A stretch of DNA of 64,000 bases from NCBI GenBank assembly GCA_022410635.1, contig JAJVDF010000260.1:643434-707433 (forward strand), read 5' to 3'. Positions 1 to 10,900 of this stretch are shown one piece after another (position 1 is the stretch's first letter; every line of letters begins with the position of its first letter). The DNA comes from Tretioscincus oriximinensis. Its lineage: Eukaryota; Chordata; Lepidosauria; Squamata; Gymnophthalmidae. A program made the translations under genes and the position numbers. The notes beneath the pieces were generated by a model that searched no databases, was not told the DNA's origin, and worked only from the letters and a program-made list of their open reading frames with translations.

Positions 1-42
1 ATGGTGCCCATTTATCTAATTGCAATCTTTTGTTTTCAAACA

Positions 43-165
43 GCTGGGTTGGCTAGCGCAGAGGCCAGTAGAGGGTGCTCACCCCTCTCCACAGCCAACA
101 CAGGGTTTCAAACTCGGTATCTCTGCTGAAACCCCCGGGCTCTAAACTGCTGTGCCTCTTTGTAG
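43..165 (-). repeat. SINE family 2, truncated
   Basis: It carries the GCTGGGTTGGCTAGCGCAGA and GCTCACCCCTCTCCACAGCC stretches seen in the longer copy at 2215-2500. Only the tRNA-like head half remains. Confidence 0.6.
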
Positions 166-220
166 CTACAACTGTGCAAGACTCAGCCGCTCTGGAGTGA
201 GCTGCAAAACGGACAAACAT

Positions 221-405
221 GAATAAAACTAGCACTAGATTAGCATGAGTTCCTTTCTTTCTTTCTTTAACTAGTGTCAGTGCTCCAATGATACCAAACA
301 TGTTCTGGAATGCTGAATTAAACTAGCACTAGATTAGCATGAGTTCCTCATTTATTTATTTTTATTTATATTTATACTAGAGTCAGTGCTCCAATGATAC
401 CAAAC
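221..405. repeat. Direct tandem duplication, two units
   Basis: Units 221-299 and 315-405 share AACTAGCACTAGATTAGCAT and GTCAGTGCTCCAATGATACC. The right unit has an extra TTTATT-rich spacer. Confidence 0.85.
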
Positions 406-443
406 CTGCTCTTCAAGGCAACAATCCATTCATTCTAACCTAC

Positions 444-526
444 CTCAAATTTGTTCAACACGTGCTGACAGACAGACAGCAGCTCCTCCAGTCCACTCTG
501 GAACTTTCCTACCGCAGGAATGCCTC
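444..526 (-). CDS. POLR1D: POLR1D-like coding exon 4
   Basis: The exon follows a CCCTGCAG acceptor and ends at GAG before GTAGGT. It encodes residues 74-101, [20 protein letters not shown] then HVLNKFE, the amphipathic helix of RPAC2. Confidence 0.9.
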
Positions 527-3110
527 CTGCAGGGAAAGAGAATTATTCAAAATGAAGCGTGCAAGACCTTTAGCTCAATGGCACAGCATCGTTCTCGCAT
601 GCAATAGATCCCAGCTGATCTCCATACATTTAATTTCGAAAAACGTAATTCCATATTAAAACCTTTAACTGACATGGGTTGAAGTTCTAAACAAGACATT
701 ACAAAAGCAACAGGAAGTACAAATGTCTTTTCTGTCTCACATCTGCTATAGGCTGAGCTAACAGGCGGATGTCAAGTTCCTGTTTCAAAGTACACGTGAA
801 ATCTCATTCTAAAGAACCCAGATATAACAAAATTCATGGTACACGAGGAGCCCTGCTGAATGGGGCCGTGTAGTCCAACCCTCTTGTCTCATCCAGTGAC
901 CCACCAATTCCCCTGGGCATTCAACCAGAAGAAAGAAAATTTTCATCTGTTCTTGACTTCCTGCAAATTTGAACGTCCCGGGAGAAACACCTGTAAGTGT
1001 AGTGTTGGTTACAATGGGTTTCATTACAATTTCATTATAACAAACAAACTCACTCAACCCCATAGCGTTCATTATAATGTGGTTTTTCCTGTATTTCCCA
1101 GAAAAGGCCTCAGTGCAAGAGTCTAGGTTACAGATAATTTTCATGAATTACCTCTAGTTTGAATGCGGAAGTTGATTTTGCTTTCGGAAGGGTGAGTGAT
1201 ACTGTAACCACAGAATTCTACTTCGGGGCTACAGAGAAACAAAACAAGCCTGTCAGTGGGGAAGAAAGCCCAACATGCATTTTTACTTGAAAAGTTTGAT
1301 CTCTTACTTAAGATAGGGAATCAAACCTACTCTTTCATGATCATATATCGAAGAGAATTTCCAAGGGTATGATCTTCATTGTGGAGGACAAAGGTGATGC
1401 ACCTCTTATCTGGTCCATCAGTCCGAACCTGCAGGACAGGGATAGGGGCAGAAAACAGAGTCAGTGGACGAACAAGTAACAGCAGGCCTCTATAACTTTG
1501 TCAACTTATGTAGAATCATAGAATCATAGAGTTGGAAGGGACCTCCAGGGTCATCGGGTCCAACCCCCTGCTCGATGCTGGATTCATTAAACCATCCCAG
1601 ACAGATGACTGTCCAGTCTCTGTTTGAAGACTTCCAGGGAAGGCGAACTCACCACCCCCTGTGGCAAACTGTTCCACTGGTTTATCACCCTGACTGTTAG
1701 GAAGTTTTTTCTGGTATCTAATCTAAATCTACTCCCTTGCAGTTTCATTCCATTGTTTCTAGTCCTTCCATGTGCTAATGAGAACAAGGCTGATCCCTCT
1801 GCTCTGTGACAGCCCTTCAGATATTTGTAGACAGATATCAGGTCTCCTCTCAGTCTTCTCTTTTGCAGACTAAACATCCCCAGATCCTTTAACCGTTCCT
1901 CATAGGACATGGTTTCCAGACCACTCACCATCCCTGTAACTCTGGATGTACATTGAATCCAGCACTCAACTGCCACTTCTTGTTGCTGGGTATTTGGTGA
2001 TTTCTGCACTGATCCTTATTTTGGTTTATGTCTTGGAATATGTGTCTGCTACCTGCATGTCAATGTAGCTGATGGCAAGCACTACATGCAGAAAGGGGCC
2101 GAGTCTTCTCCAACTCTTGTATGTCCACTTTGCAAGGTATATCTTCCAAGATATATCCCAAAATATGCCTCAGTGCAGAAAGGGGGATGGAATCACAGCA
2201 CTGGGTCATCAGAAAAGAAGAAGAACTTAGTTCTTATACCCCGCTTTTCTCAAGTTTTCAAAGGGACTCAAAGCGGCTTACAAGGGTATTTTGCCTGAAG
2301 GCTCACATCCTATCTTCCCCACCAGGCTCTGACTTGCAGTCAGTTGCAATTTCTTGCAATTCATGCTTTCGAATAGCTGGGCTGGCTAGAGCTACAGGCT
2401 AGTGGAAGGTGCTCACCCCTCCCCACGTCCCACACAGGGCTTTGAAACCCCATCTCCCAGGCGAGAGACAAATTCCTAAGCAACTGAGCCATTCGTGCCT
2501 GTCCTAGGCCCTTTCCTGGGGTGCCCCCCACCCTCCAACCTCTGCAAGAGCCAGGACATTTTTCCCCAGCTCCCAAAGGGCTTTCTGCTGCCAGGGAAGG
2601 AGGGTGGGAGGGCTAGCCTAGGGGTAAGGAGTGTGTTTTTAAAATGTGTTTCAAGCATTTGCCCTTTCTGGCAGTCCCCACCCCCTAGGGAGATGCAGGG
2701 GTTAGGGCCACGTAGGAGGGCCTCCTTTGTGGTGGCCCCACATTCTGGAACAGCCCGCTTGCCAGTGGCTCACTTACATTTTCACCCAGGCTTTTGACTC
2801 AGTTCCTTCTGCATTTGCCTTTCCAGGACAGTATAGATCTATTAAAATGTTTTATCAATGCGTATTTATTAAAACTGATCTTTTGTTAGCCGTCCTGGGA
2901 TCCATGGGGAAGGGCGGGATAGAAGTCCTTAAATTAGTAAAATGCATAAACGATCGATGGATGGATAGCTATTGCTCCCTGCCCCGGATCCCTGCCCGGC
3001 TTCTCAGGCTGGGTTTAATCCGGGGTGGCTGCCGAGCCCGCCGCCCGCCGCCCCCAGGGCCTCACCATTTGCAGCCTGGGCGGCTGCCGCCTCTCCTCCT
3101 CCGCCGACAT
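444..3110 (-). CDS. POLR1D: POLR1D-like (RPAC2), shared Pol I/III subunit, partial at 3' end
   Basis: Four coding exons read on the minus strand: 3110-3066, 1428-1331, 1228-1152 and 526-444. They join in frame (45+98+77+83 nt, 101 codons) with GT/AG at every junction. Residues include [20 protein letters not shown] and [20 protein letters not shown], which match the conserved core of POLR1D, the small alpha-like subunit that pairs with POLR1C in RNA polymerases I and III in the nucleus. POLR2J shares the EDHTLGN motif but not the following SLRYMIMK and HPSESKIN, so it is less likely. The last exon seen ends in GAG followed by GTAGGT; reading on gives a stop after two codons, so the C-terminal tail is expected in a further exon outside the window. 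The gene is divergent from VAMP7 and shares its CpG island. Orthologue versus extra copy cannot be settled here. Confidence 0.92.
1152..1228 (-). CDS. POLR1D: POLR1D-like coding exon 3
   Basis: The exon follows a CTCTGTAG acceptor and ends before GTAATT. It encodes residues 48-73, [20 protein letters not shown] then FRIQTR, the second conserved block of RPAC2. Confidence 0.93.
1331..1428 (-). CDS. POLR1D: POLR1D-like coding exon 2 (EDHTLGN core)
   Basis: The exon follows a CCTGCAG acceptor and ends before GTAGGT. It encodes residues 16-47, with the [17 protein letters not shown] core typical of the alpha-like dimerisation domain. It starts in phase 0 and leaves two bases. Confidence 0.93.
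1512..1995 (-). repeat. CR1 LINE 3' end, ATTCTATGA-tailed subfamily
   Basis: Starting at the left with AGAATCATAGAATCATAGAG (the reverse of the CR1 3' octamer tail), then TTGGAAGGGACCTCCAGGG, it runs into the reverse transcriptase C-terminal region. The minus-strand reading contains [20 protein letters not shown], typical of the CR1 ORF2 end. Confidence 0.85.
2002..2181. mobile_element. Palindromic foldback element, reference copy
   Basis: The outer arms TTTCTGCACTGA and TCAGTGCAGAAA are perfect inverted repeats. The inner arms (CCTTATTTTGGTTTATGTCTTGGAA and its counterpart ending at 2170) are imperfect. No ORF is seen. See the family finding for the other copies. Confidence 0.7.
2215..2500 (-). 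repeat. SINE family 2 (tRNA-derived), near full length
   Basis: The minus-strand head has a tRNA-like A box (ATGGCTCAGTTGCTTAGGA) and a B box (GGGTTTCAAAGCCC). The tail has AAGCCGCTTTGAGTCCCTTT and ends in a TTCTT run. Confidence 0.75.
3066..3110 (-). CDS. POLR1D: POLR1D-like coding exon 1
   Basis: The ATG at 3110-3108 is followed by 15 codons ([15 protein letters not shown]) and a GTGAGG donor, leaving phase 0. The short acidic/basic leader matches the poorly conserved N-terminus of RPAC2. It lies in the CpG island. Confidence 0.85.
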
Positions 3111-3420
3111 CTTGGACAGCGGCAGTACGTCGCATAGCGAAGGAGAGGCTGCCGGGAGCGCGTGACGTTGAACCAATGGCAGCTGCTGCTGGGTCGAGGG
3201 GCGTCTCGGCGGCGAGCCAATCCGGTCGGCGCTCTGTCGCGTTGGATTCCGTTTCCCAGAAGCCNTTTNNCGNNGCCTCCCTCCTCCCCCCCCCCCCCCC
3301 CCCCGCCGCGAGGACTCACGTGAGGACGGGCGGTCGGGCGCCGCGTCGTCGTCGTCGTCTTGGTGCTCGGGAGCTGCGGTGGGAGGCGGAGGCGGCGGCG
3401 GCGAGCGGACAGGTGGGCCG
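3100..3420. promoter_or_regulatory. Bidirectional CpG-island promoter of POLR1D-like and VAMP7
   Basis: This short GC-rich stretch separates the POLR1D-like ATG (3110, minus) from the likely VAMP7 exon 1. It has two CCAAT boxes (3173-3177 and 3217-3221), a TGACGTT half-CRE near 3163, a TTTCCCAGAAG stretch near 3252 of ZNF143-like character, a C-run at 3288-3304, and no TATA box. Such TATA-less CpG promoters commonly drive divergent housekeeping pairs. The start sites are inferred, not seen. Confidence 0.75.
3305..3412 (+). other. VAMP7: Probable VAMP7 non-coding exon 1
   Basis: A GC-rich 5' UTR candidate ends in GCGGACAG followed by GTGGGCC, a usable donor at 3413. VAMP7 is known to begin with a non-coding exon upstream of the ATG exon. 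The 5' boundary is a guess set just after the poly-C run. Confidence 0.5.
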
Positions 3421-3659
3421 CGGGCTCCTCGGCAGCGGGGAAGCCTTCCGAGCGGGGCCGCCCCACCTCCCCCCCTCCGGGCACGGGGCGAGGGGAGGGG
3501 GCTGCCCGGCCTGAAGCCCCCCGGAGTCGGCACCTCGCCCGCCCGAGCCCAGACGCTGGCAGACCCTCAGCTGGCTGGCAGAGGGACGACCCCCTCCCCC
3601 ACCCCGTTCCCCGGTGGCTGTGGAGGCCCAGGTCGCAGGAGGGGAGGGCAAGGAGGGTG

Positions 3660-4080
3660 GGCAGTGGTCGCTCCCCCTCCCTCCTTACCTTCCCCCCTAC
3701 TGATCTTCTCCTCCTCCCTCTTCCTACTGACCTTCCCTCCCCCCCTTCCTTCCCTCCCCCCTCCTTCCATCCCTCCCTCCTTACTATAACCTTCTCCTTT
3801 CCCCCTCCTTCCCATGTCCCCCTTCCACCCTGCTGACCTTTCCTCCCTCACTCTCCATACCCATAACCATCCCCTCCCTCTCCCCTCCTCCCTCCCTTCT
3901 CCTCCCTCCCCCCTTCTTACAAATCCCTTCTTGCTTGCTTCTCTCCCCTCCCCTTTTCCTCTTTACCTTAACCTGTCCCTCCCTCCCCTCCCACTATTGG
4001 CCTTGTAACCTTCTTTCTTCCCTTCCTCCTTCCTTCCTTCCGTCCCTCCCTCCTTTCTTCCTTCTTTCCACCCTCCCTAG
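3660..4080 (+). repeat. Polypyrimidine tract in VAMP7 intron 1
   Basis: About 420 bp of nearly pure C/T built from CCTTCCCTCC-type units. It is low complexity with no coding support. Confidence 0.9.
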
Positions 4081-4799
4081 TTCTTATTTTCCAGGATATT
4101 GTCTGGTTCTTCAGCAGAAGCTGCCTTGTAGGTCTCTTAACATATTGCACTCTGCTTGTATACACTTAGTTACCGAATATCCAAATGTAAATATCCAAAA
4201 ATAAATAATCGACACTTGGATGCAGCTTTAGACCCATATGGATAGGAGGGTTTCATTCCCATACACATGTAGGAATAAGGACATGCTGGGTCAGACTGTG
4301 GCAGCCCTGGACGGGCCTCCCCTAGCACGCGAGTGCCAGACTCCTGTTCCAAGATATATTGCAGAGTAAGACACAAGTTATGGAAAGGACCTTTAGAGTT
4401 GGCAGATGCAGAAGCTGGAACTGTGGCGCTGAAGCACTGTGCCTAGAAGAGATCTGCTTGGAGACCTTTTCTTGTGTATTCAAGGCATTTTCCCCAGAGA
4501 TCAGCACCGTCGTGTTCTTCAGTGCTGCGCTTTCAGAAATGTGCCCATGAATATAAGTTCGTAATCCAGCATGGCTAAGGAGGAGAAATTGCCCGTCGTT
4601 ATCACAATGCCCGCCTGACGTGCTGGCAGTCATCACCTAAAGCTCAAGGCTGCACTTCTTTAAAGAGTTTTAAGAAGATTTAATTTGCTGTCTGATAATT
4701 TTGTCCACTTCTGGCTACATAGCAGACCTTAACTGTTGTCCTTTGCTGCCGTTGGGGGCCCTTCAAAGCCATGTGATGCCCTTATGTTTCTGTTTGCAG

Positions 4800-4958
4800 C
4801 TCACTGGAAGCCATGGCGATCCTTTTTGCCGTTGTGGCTCGAGGCTCCACAATCCTGGCCAAGCATGCTTGGTGCGGAGGAAACTTCCTGGAAGTGACAG
4901 AGCAGATTTTGGCAAAGATTCCCTCGGAGAACAACAAGCTTACCTACTCGCATGGCAA
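4800..4958 (+). CDS. VAMP7: VAMP7 exon with start codon
   Basis: The acceptor TTTGCAG is at 4793-4799 and the donor GTGAGT starts at 4959. Twelve UTR bases precede the ATG at 4813. The exon encodes the first longin strands and helix up to NNKLTYSHG and leaves two bases of an Asn codon completed by the next exon. Confidence 0.96.
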
Positions 4959-7900
4959 GTGAGTACTGGGGTGGGAGAAGCACCTCTCTTGCTGGAAGGA
5001 AAGGAGGGCTGTGCCTCAGGGCAGAGTTTGTCCATTTATGTGCCAATTTAAGCCCCATTAGGAGCCTGCCATACTCTACACTAGCATGTAGATGGGAGGC
5101 CTCTGGGAGTTTGGGAATGGGTCTCATTTTGGAATGCTTCTTTGTCCTGTTGGACTTACAGTACCAATAAAAAATGTAAATGCCCCTTTTCATGCAAGGC
5201 CTCAAAATAACGAAGGGACACCAAAGAATGTAAGATATAAATCGCATCCCAGTTTAACATTTTGTTCGTTTACCTTTTCATCCATATTCATTGCTCCACA
5301 GTCCTGATGAATGTATAATGTAAAAAAAAAAATTAAATTAAGAAATAACACTGCATGTATGCAAACTTTTGGTTTATTCATTTTATTCATTATTCAAGGC
5401 AGTTGACAATAACAAAGTCAACATATTAAAACCAAATTAACATATTAAATTTATAAGTTGGTACTGAACATTTACTCCACAGCAGAGGGATTTATTTTTC
5501 AATTTTTATTCTGTCCTATAGCTGAAGGTTTCAGGGCGGATCACAATCATAAAACAATAAGAACATAAGAAGAGCCATACTGGGTCGGGCCAGAGCCCAT
5601 CTAGTCCAGGATTCTGTCTCACACAGAGGCCCACCAGATGCACCTGGGCAGTCCGAACAGAGGAAAGCAAAATATGCTGCTCCTGTTCGTGACTCCCTGC
5701 AAATGGTATTTCAAGAGTCCTGCCTGTTGCTCCATCCCGGAGGCTACATCCAGACAACTATCTTAGTATCCATTTATATCCTTAGTATCCATAAACCTGT
5801 CTAGTCCTGTCTTGAAACTATCCAAGCTGTTAGCTGCCACCACTTCTTCAGGAAGTAAATTCCACAGGCCAATAAACCTTTAGTGAAAAAATACTTTCCT
5901 TTGTCTTCTCACTTTTCTACCCATCAGTTTCAAGAAGGGCCCTGTGGTCCTTGTACTGTGTGATAGAGAAAACATTTTTTCTCTATTCACCCTATCTATC
6001 CATGATTTTGTACACGACATTCAGATCAACTCTCAAACGTCTTCTTTCGAGGCTTACTTCATAAGTGAGGCGCTCCAGACCCTTGATCATTCTTGTTGCC
6101 CTTTTCTGCACCTTCTCCCGTTCTATAATATCCTTCTTGAGATGTGGTGACCAGAACTGAACACAGTATTCCAAATATGGCTTCACCACAGATTTATAGA
6201 GATGCAAAACAACATTTGCTGACTTGTTTTCGATCCCTTTCCTAATTATCCCCAACAAGGAATTTGCCTTTTTTGCTGCTGCTGCTGCTGCACACTGGGT
6301 TGACATTTTCATTGAATTGTCCACTAACACCCCAAGATCCTTTTCTTGCTTGGTCACAGAAAGCTTGGTTCCCATCAGGTGGTAGGAGTATTTTGGGTTC
6401 TTTGCCCCAATATGCATGACCTTGCACTTGCTTAAGTTGAAGTGCATTTGCCACTTTGATGCCCACTCACCCAATTTCAATAAATCACTCTGGAGTGCCT
6501 TACAATCATTTTCAGTTTTCACTACCCTGAACAGTTTAGTGTCGTCAGCGAACTTGGCTACTTCACTATTCACCTCGGCATGCAGATCATTTATAAATAT
6601 ATTGAAAAGCAAGGGTCCCAGTACAGATCCCTGGGGTACCCCACTTCTTACATCTTTCCATTCAGAGAACCGTCCATTTATTACTACTCTGTTTTCTATC
6701 TTTTTGCCAGTTTCCAATCCAGGACAAAGTCTGTCCTCTTATACCATGAGTATGGAGCTTTTTTAGAAGCTTTGATGAGGGACTTTATCAAAAGCCTTCT
6801 GAAAATCTAGATAGCAATATCAACTGGATCCCCTTTATCTACATGTTTGTAACACCCTCAAAGAATTCTAGCAAGTTGGTAAGGCATGATTTACCTTTGC
6901 TGAAGCCATGCTGAGTTTCATTCAGCAATGCGTGCTTCTCCATGTGTTTAGTAATTTTGTCCTTAATTAAGGTTTCCAACACTTTACCTGGAATTGATGT
7001 TAAACTGATGAGTCTATAATTTCTGGGATCACCCTGGGATCCTTTCTGAAGATTGGTGTTACGTTAGCTACCCTCCAATCTAGTGGTATTGTGCCTGATT
7101 TTAAGCAAAGATTAAATATTTTGGTCAGAAGTTCAGCAAGTTATTTCTTTTAACATTCTTAGCAATGTGCTCCTCAAAGTTTTTCTTTGTATCCCTGACT
7201 TTTCCCTGACTTCGTATTCCTTGCATTTGGTTTGTCGCAGTTTGTGCTCCCTTCTGTTATCCTCACTAGGATAAGCCATCCACTTTTTAAATGAGTTTCT
7301 CTTCATTCTAATGACTTCCCTTACTGCAGTGGTAAGCCATACAGGTGTCCTTTTGGATTTGGCGGAACCCTTTCTTCTCTTGCGAATGCATTTTATTTGA
7401 GCTTCCAATATTGTATTTGCTAACAGTTTCCATGCTTTTTGAAGGGACTAGACTTTTCTCACTTTCCCTTTTAATGTTCTTTTTGCCATTTTCCTCATTT
7501 TGGAAAACTTTCCTTTGTGAAAGTTGAAGGTTTCTGTGTTAGAACTGCTTGACAATTTTCTATCCACGTTCAATTTGAGAGTTATTGTATTGTCCACTGT
7601 TTCCTATGGAATCTGCTACAGTTACAATATAATGGTTAAATGAAGTACAGAAAAATAAAACTGCAGCAGTGCGTGAAAGTGGAGAAAGGAACTTGCTTCA
7701 TCTGGCAATGGCCAAGGCAAAGGGGGGGAAGTTCCCAAAGATTGTTTAAAAACCTGCCAGGAAGCAGCCTGGCATATCTGAAAGGGGAGATCGTTCTCCA
7801 ATGTAGGAGCCATACCCAAAGGGCTCCATCCCAAATTCTTAACCCCCTTACCATTGATAGTGTTGGAACAACTGCCTGGTGGCCCCCAAACGATGCCATA

Positions 7901-10900
7901 GCCTTCCCCTTGTGGTGCGTCATTTACCCTTGTTGTGTTCATTTAGAAAACCACTAAAGAGGAGCCTCTATCCTATAGCCTAGTGTGTAAAGCACGATGT
8001 CCTAGATGCTATTTTATCAGTGCATCTGCTTGTGTGGACCTTTTAAAAATAAACATTGTTTTCCCCACAGTTACCTGTTCCATTATATCTGCCAAGACCG
8101 GATTATATACCTGTGCATCACCGATGATGTGAGTAGGTTGCACTTTGATAGTAGTTTGGAATGCTCAGGCAGGCCTCGAATGATATTCTCTCTTGGGTTG
8201 TCTGGTTCCTACACAGTTGCTCACTGGTGCCTGCGTTGGGCCCTTTTCATCTCCCAGTCACTCCTCAAGGCCTGTGCCTGCTTCTGTATCATGTGGGTCC
8301 TTGGAAACTTGTATTGTGGTTATTATCTTTTCAGGAAGGCTGCATACTGTGTAGAATACATCTGGCAAGGGGGTCTTGTAGCACCTTAGAGGCAGTGGGA
8401 GTTTTTCTAGACTTCTTCAGATGCATGTGAAGAAGTTGACATCTTCAAAAGCTCCTGCTGCCTCCCTTTTTCTTGTTAGACTTTAAGGTGCCAAGAGACC
8501 CCCGTGCTAGGCATTCAGGACCCAACTAATATGGCTCATCCTTGCATATATACGGTGTGGTTGCAGCTGCTTTCTCTTGATGGCTCCCAGCAGTTCTGCT
8601 GAGAAGAAATGTATTGTTCTGAACTTTATAACAGCACATTTTCTTGAAAGTGAAAGGGTTGCCATATTTCCTGTCTTGGCAAGAAATATTAATAGGACAT
8701 TCAAAAAGGATTGTGTGTGGGTACACGAGTTGGGGTTTATACGGTAGAAAAATACAATTCCTGTTGTTCGCTGGTGGATTCAATGTGGGGCCTCCTGTGT
8801 CCTCAGTTCTCTTAGGTATGCAGAGTAGATTTTGGAAGAGGCTGTTTGGCCAGATGCACCAGGTCTCTGGTTCCCAACTTTTTTCATGACCCTATTCTCA
8901 TTATGACCCCATCAGCATATCATTCCTGGCCCACCCATAAAAAAAAAAACAATTTCTGGAACCGGGAACTGAAAGTGACGTCATTGAGCATGTCATTTCC
9001 AGAGCAGGAATGACATTGGGTGGGGGTGGGATGGGGGGGGCGTAAGTGGTGACCCCCCCAGGAAAACCCTTTGCATCCCCATTTGGAATGGCGGCCCATG
9101 GGTTGTGAAGCACAGCCCCAGGTTTTTATGGACTGATTAAGTTGACTCTTTCCTCCATCTGGTACATCTTGCTAATGGTTGGGGGGACCTTCTCTGCTCC
9201 ACAGGACTTTGAACGTTCCAGAGCCTTCACATTCCTGAACGAAATCAAGAAGCGGTTCCAGACCACCTATGGTTCCCGTGCGCAGACCGCCCTGCCCTAC
9301 GCCATGAACAGCGAGTTCTCCAGCGTTTTGGCTGCACAGCTGGTGAGGTTCTGGGTGGTCAAGCTCCTGAAGAGCTGGCAGTTTGTGGAAATGGCTCTGC
9401 CCCTTGGATTCTCCAACGGCTGGGCAAAACAGAATGGAGCGGGAGGCTCCTTGCTTCACTGAAAGCATTGCAGCCATAGACGTGGCCGAGAAGCTGTGCT
9501 CCTTCTACAGGGCTCCTTTTCTGCTCTTCCCTGGCTGAGGTTGGTGGTTCTCCTGAGAGCAGAGGTTTACAGGGCCAGATTGCATGTCAGTTCGGATAGA
9601 ACTGAGCGCAAAGGCCTGGCAAACGCCACATCTGCCTTGATAGCCACCTGTTCTGCCTATAAATTGATCCCCAGGCTACACTGCACTGCACCCTGCCTTA
9701 TTCTGAGGTACCTTGCAATGCTGAGGCTCGGATGGCTCAGGGGTTAAGAGATGGCCTTTCGTAGGTTGGGGAATCCCAGACTATAGGAAATATCATGACA
9801 CTTATCAAATAATCAATTATATAGAAACACAATAGAAGGAAAAATTTGGACTGAGTTAATTAACAATGAGAATAAAATAAGTAATAAAGATATTATATTT
9901 CATAAATAGCCAAGAAATGTTGAAAACAATTGGAAAGAACCTTTCAAAAGTATAAATAAAATATCAATATACTTTCAAAAGTATAAATAAAATATGGAAA
10001 TATCACTTCTTAATAAATAATAGCAAACTAAAATTAGTAAACAAAATATTCTAAATGATGATAGTTTAAATAAAGCATTATTGAAATTAAAATAATTAGG
10101 AATAAATCGTTTAGAACATTTGTATGATATTACAAGTACATCTGTCTTGCAACAGCAGATAATAAATTGGATTGGATCAACATTTTGGCTACAGTCAGTA
10201 GCGATAAGAAGGTATATTAATGACCCACAAAGGATACAAGCAATAAGAAGACTGGACGATCAAACGGAACAAATAATAAGAATGATTATAAATGATCGAA
10301 AGAAAATACCTTCACAATTATATAATTTACTAAATAATAACAATGAGATAATTAATGAAATTGTGAACAGATGGAATCATGATATAAACATTAGGCCTTC
10401 TGAAATCGAGAGCCAATTTTGTGTAGTGGTTAGAGTGTTGGACTCGTACCTGGTAGTCTCCCAGTTCGATTCCCCATTCCTCCATGAAAACCAGCTGGGT
10501 GGCCTTGGGCCAGTCACAGTTCTTTAGAACTCTCTCAGCCCCACCTACTCCACAGGGTGTCTGTTGTGAAGAAAGCAACAAAAAGCTATGTGCACCACCC
10601 TTTGGTTGGCCGTCCTGAGACCTTCGGGTATAGGGCGGAATATAAGTACAAATAAATAAATAGTGAAATCTAATATGAGCATCAAAAAGGAGAAGATGAA
10701 CAGCTTAAAAGAAGCCAGGAAAAAAATCATGCTCAAATGGCATAAGACCCTACACAGTTAGCACCCCATATTCTGAACCAATGTTGGTTTGGCTGTCAAA
10801 CTAGTGCTGGCTACTATCAGATCTACTGGCAATGCCAGGAAACTCAAAATTATTGGCTGAAAATCCAAAAGGAAATAAAATATATAACAACAATTTAGTT

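Noticed and set aside
444..1428. POLR2J as identity of the left gene
   Set aside because: EDHTLGN is shared, but SLRYMIMK, the VEFCGY block and HPSESKIN fit POLR1D and not POLR2J.
2972..3836. Open frames of 110-180 codons around the first CpG island
   Set aside because: Pro/Ser/Arg/Gly-rich readings of GC- and CT-rich DNA; only the 15-codon POLR1D-like exon joins to a real gene.
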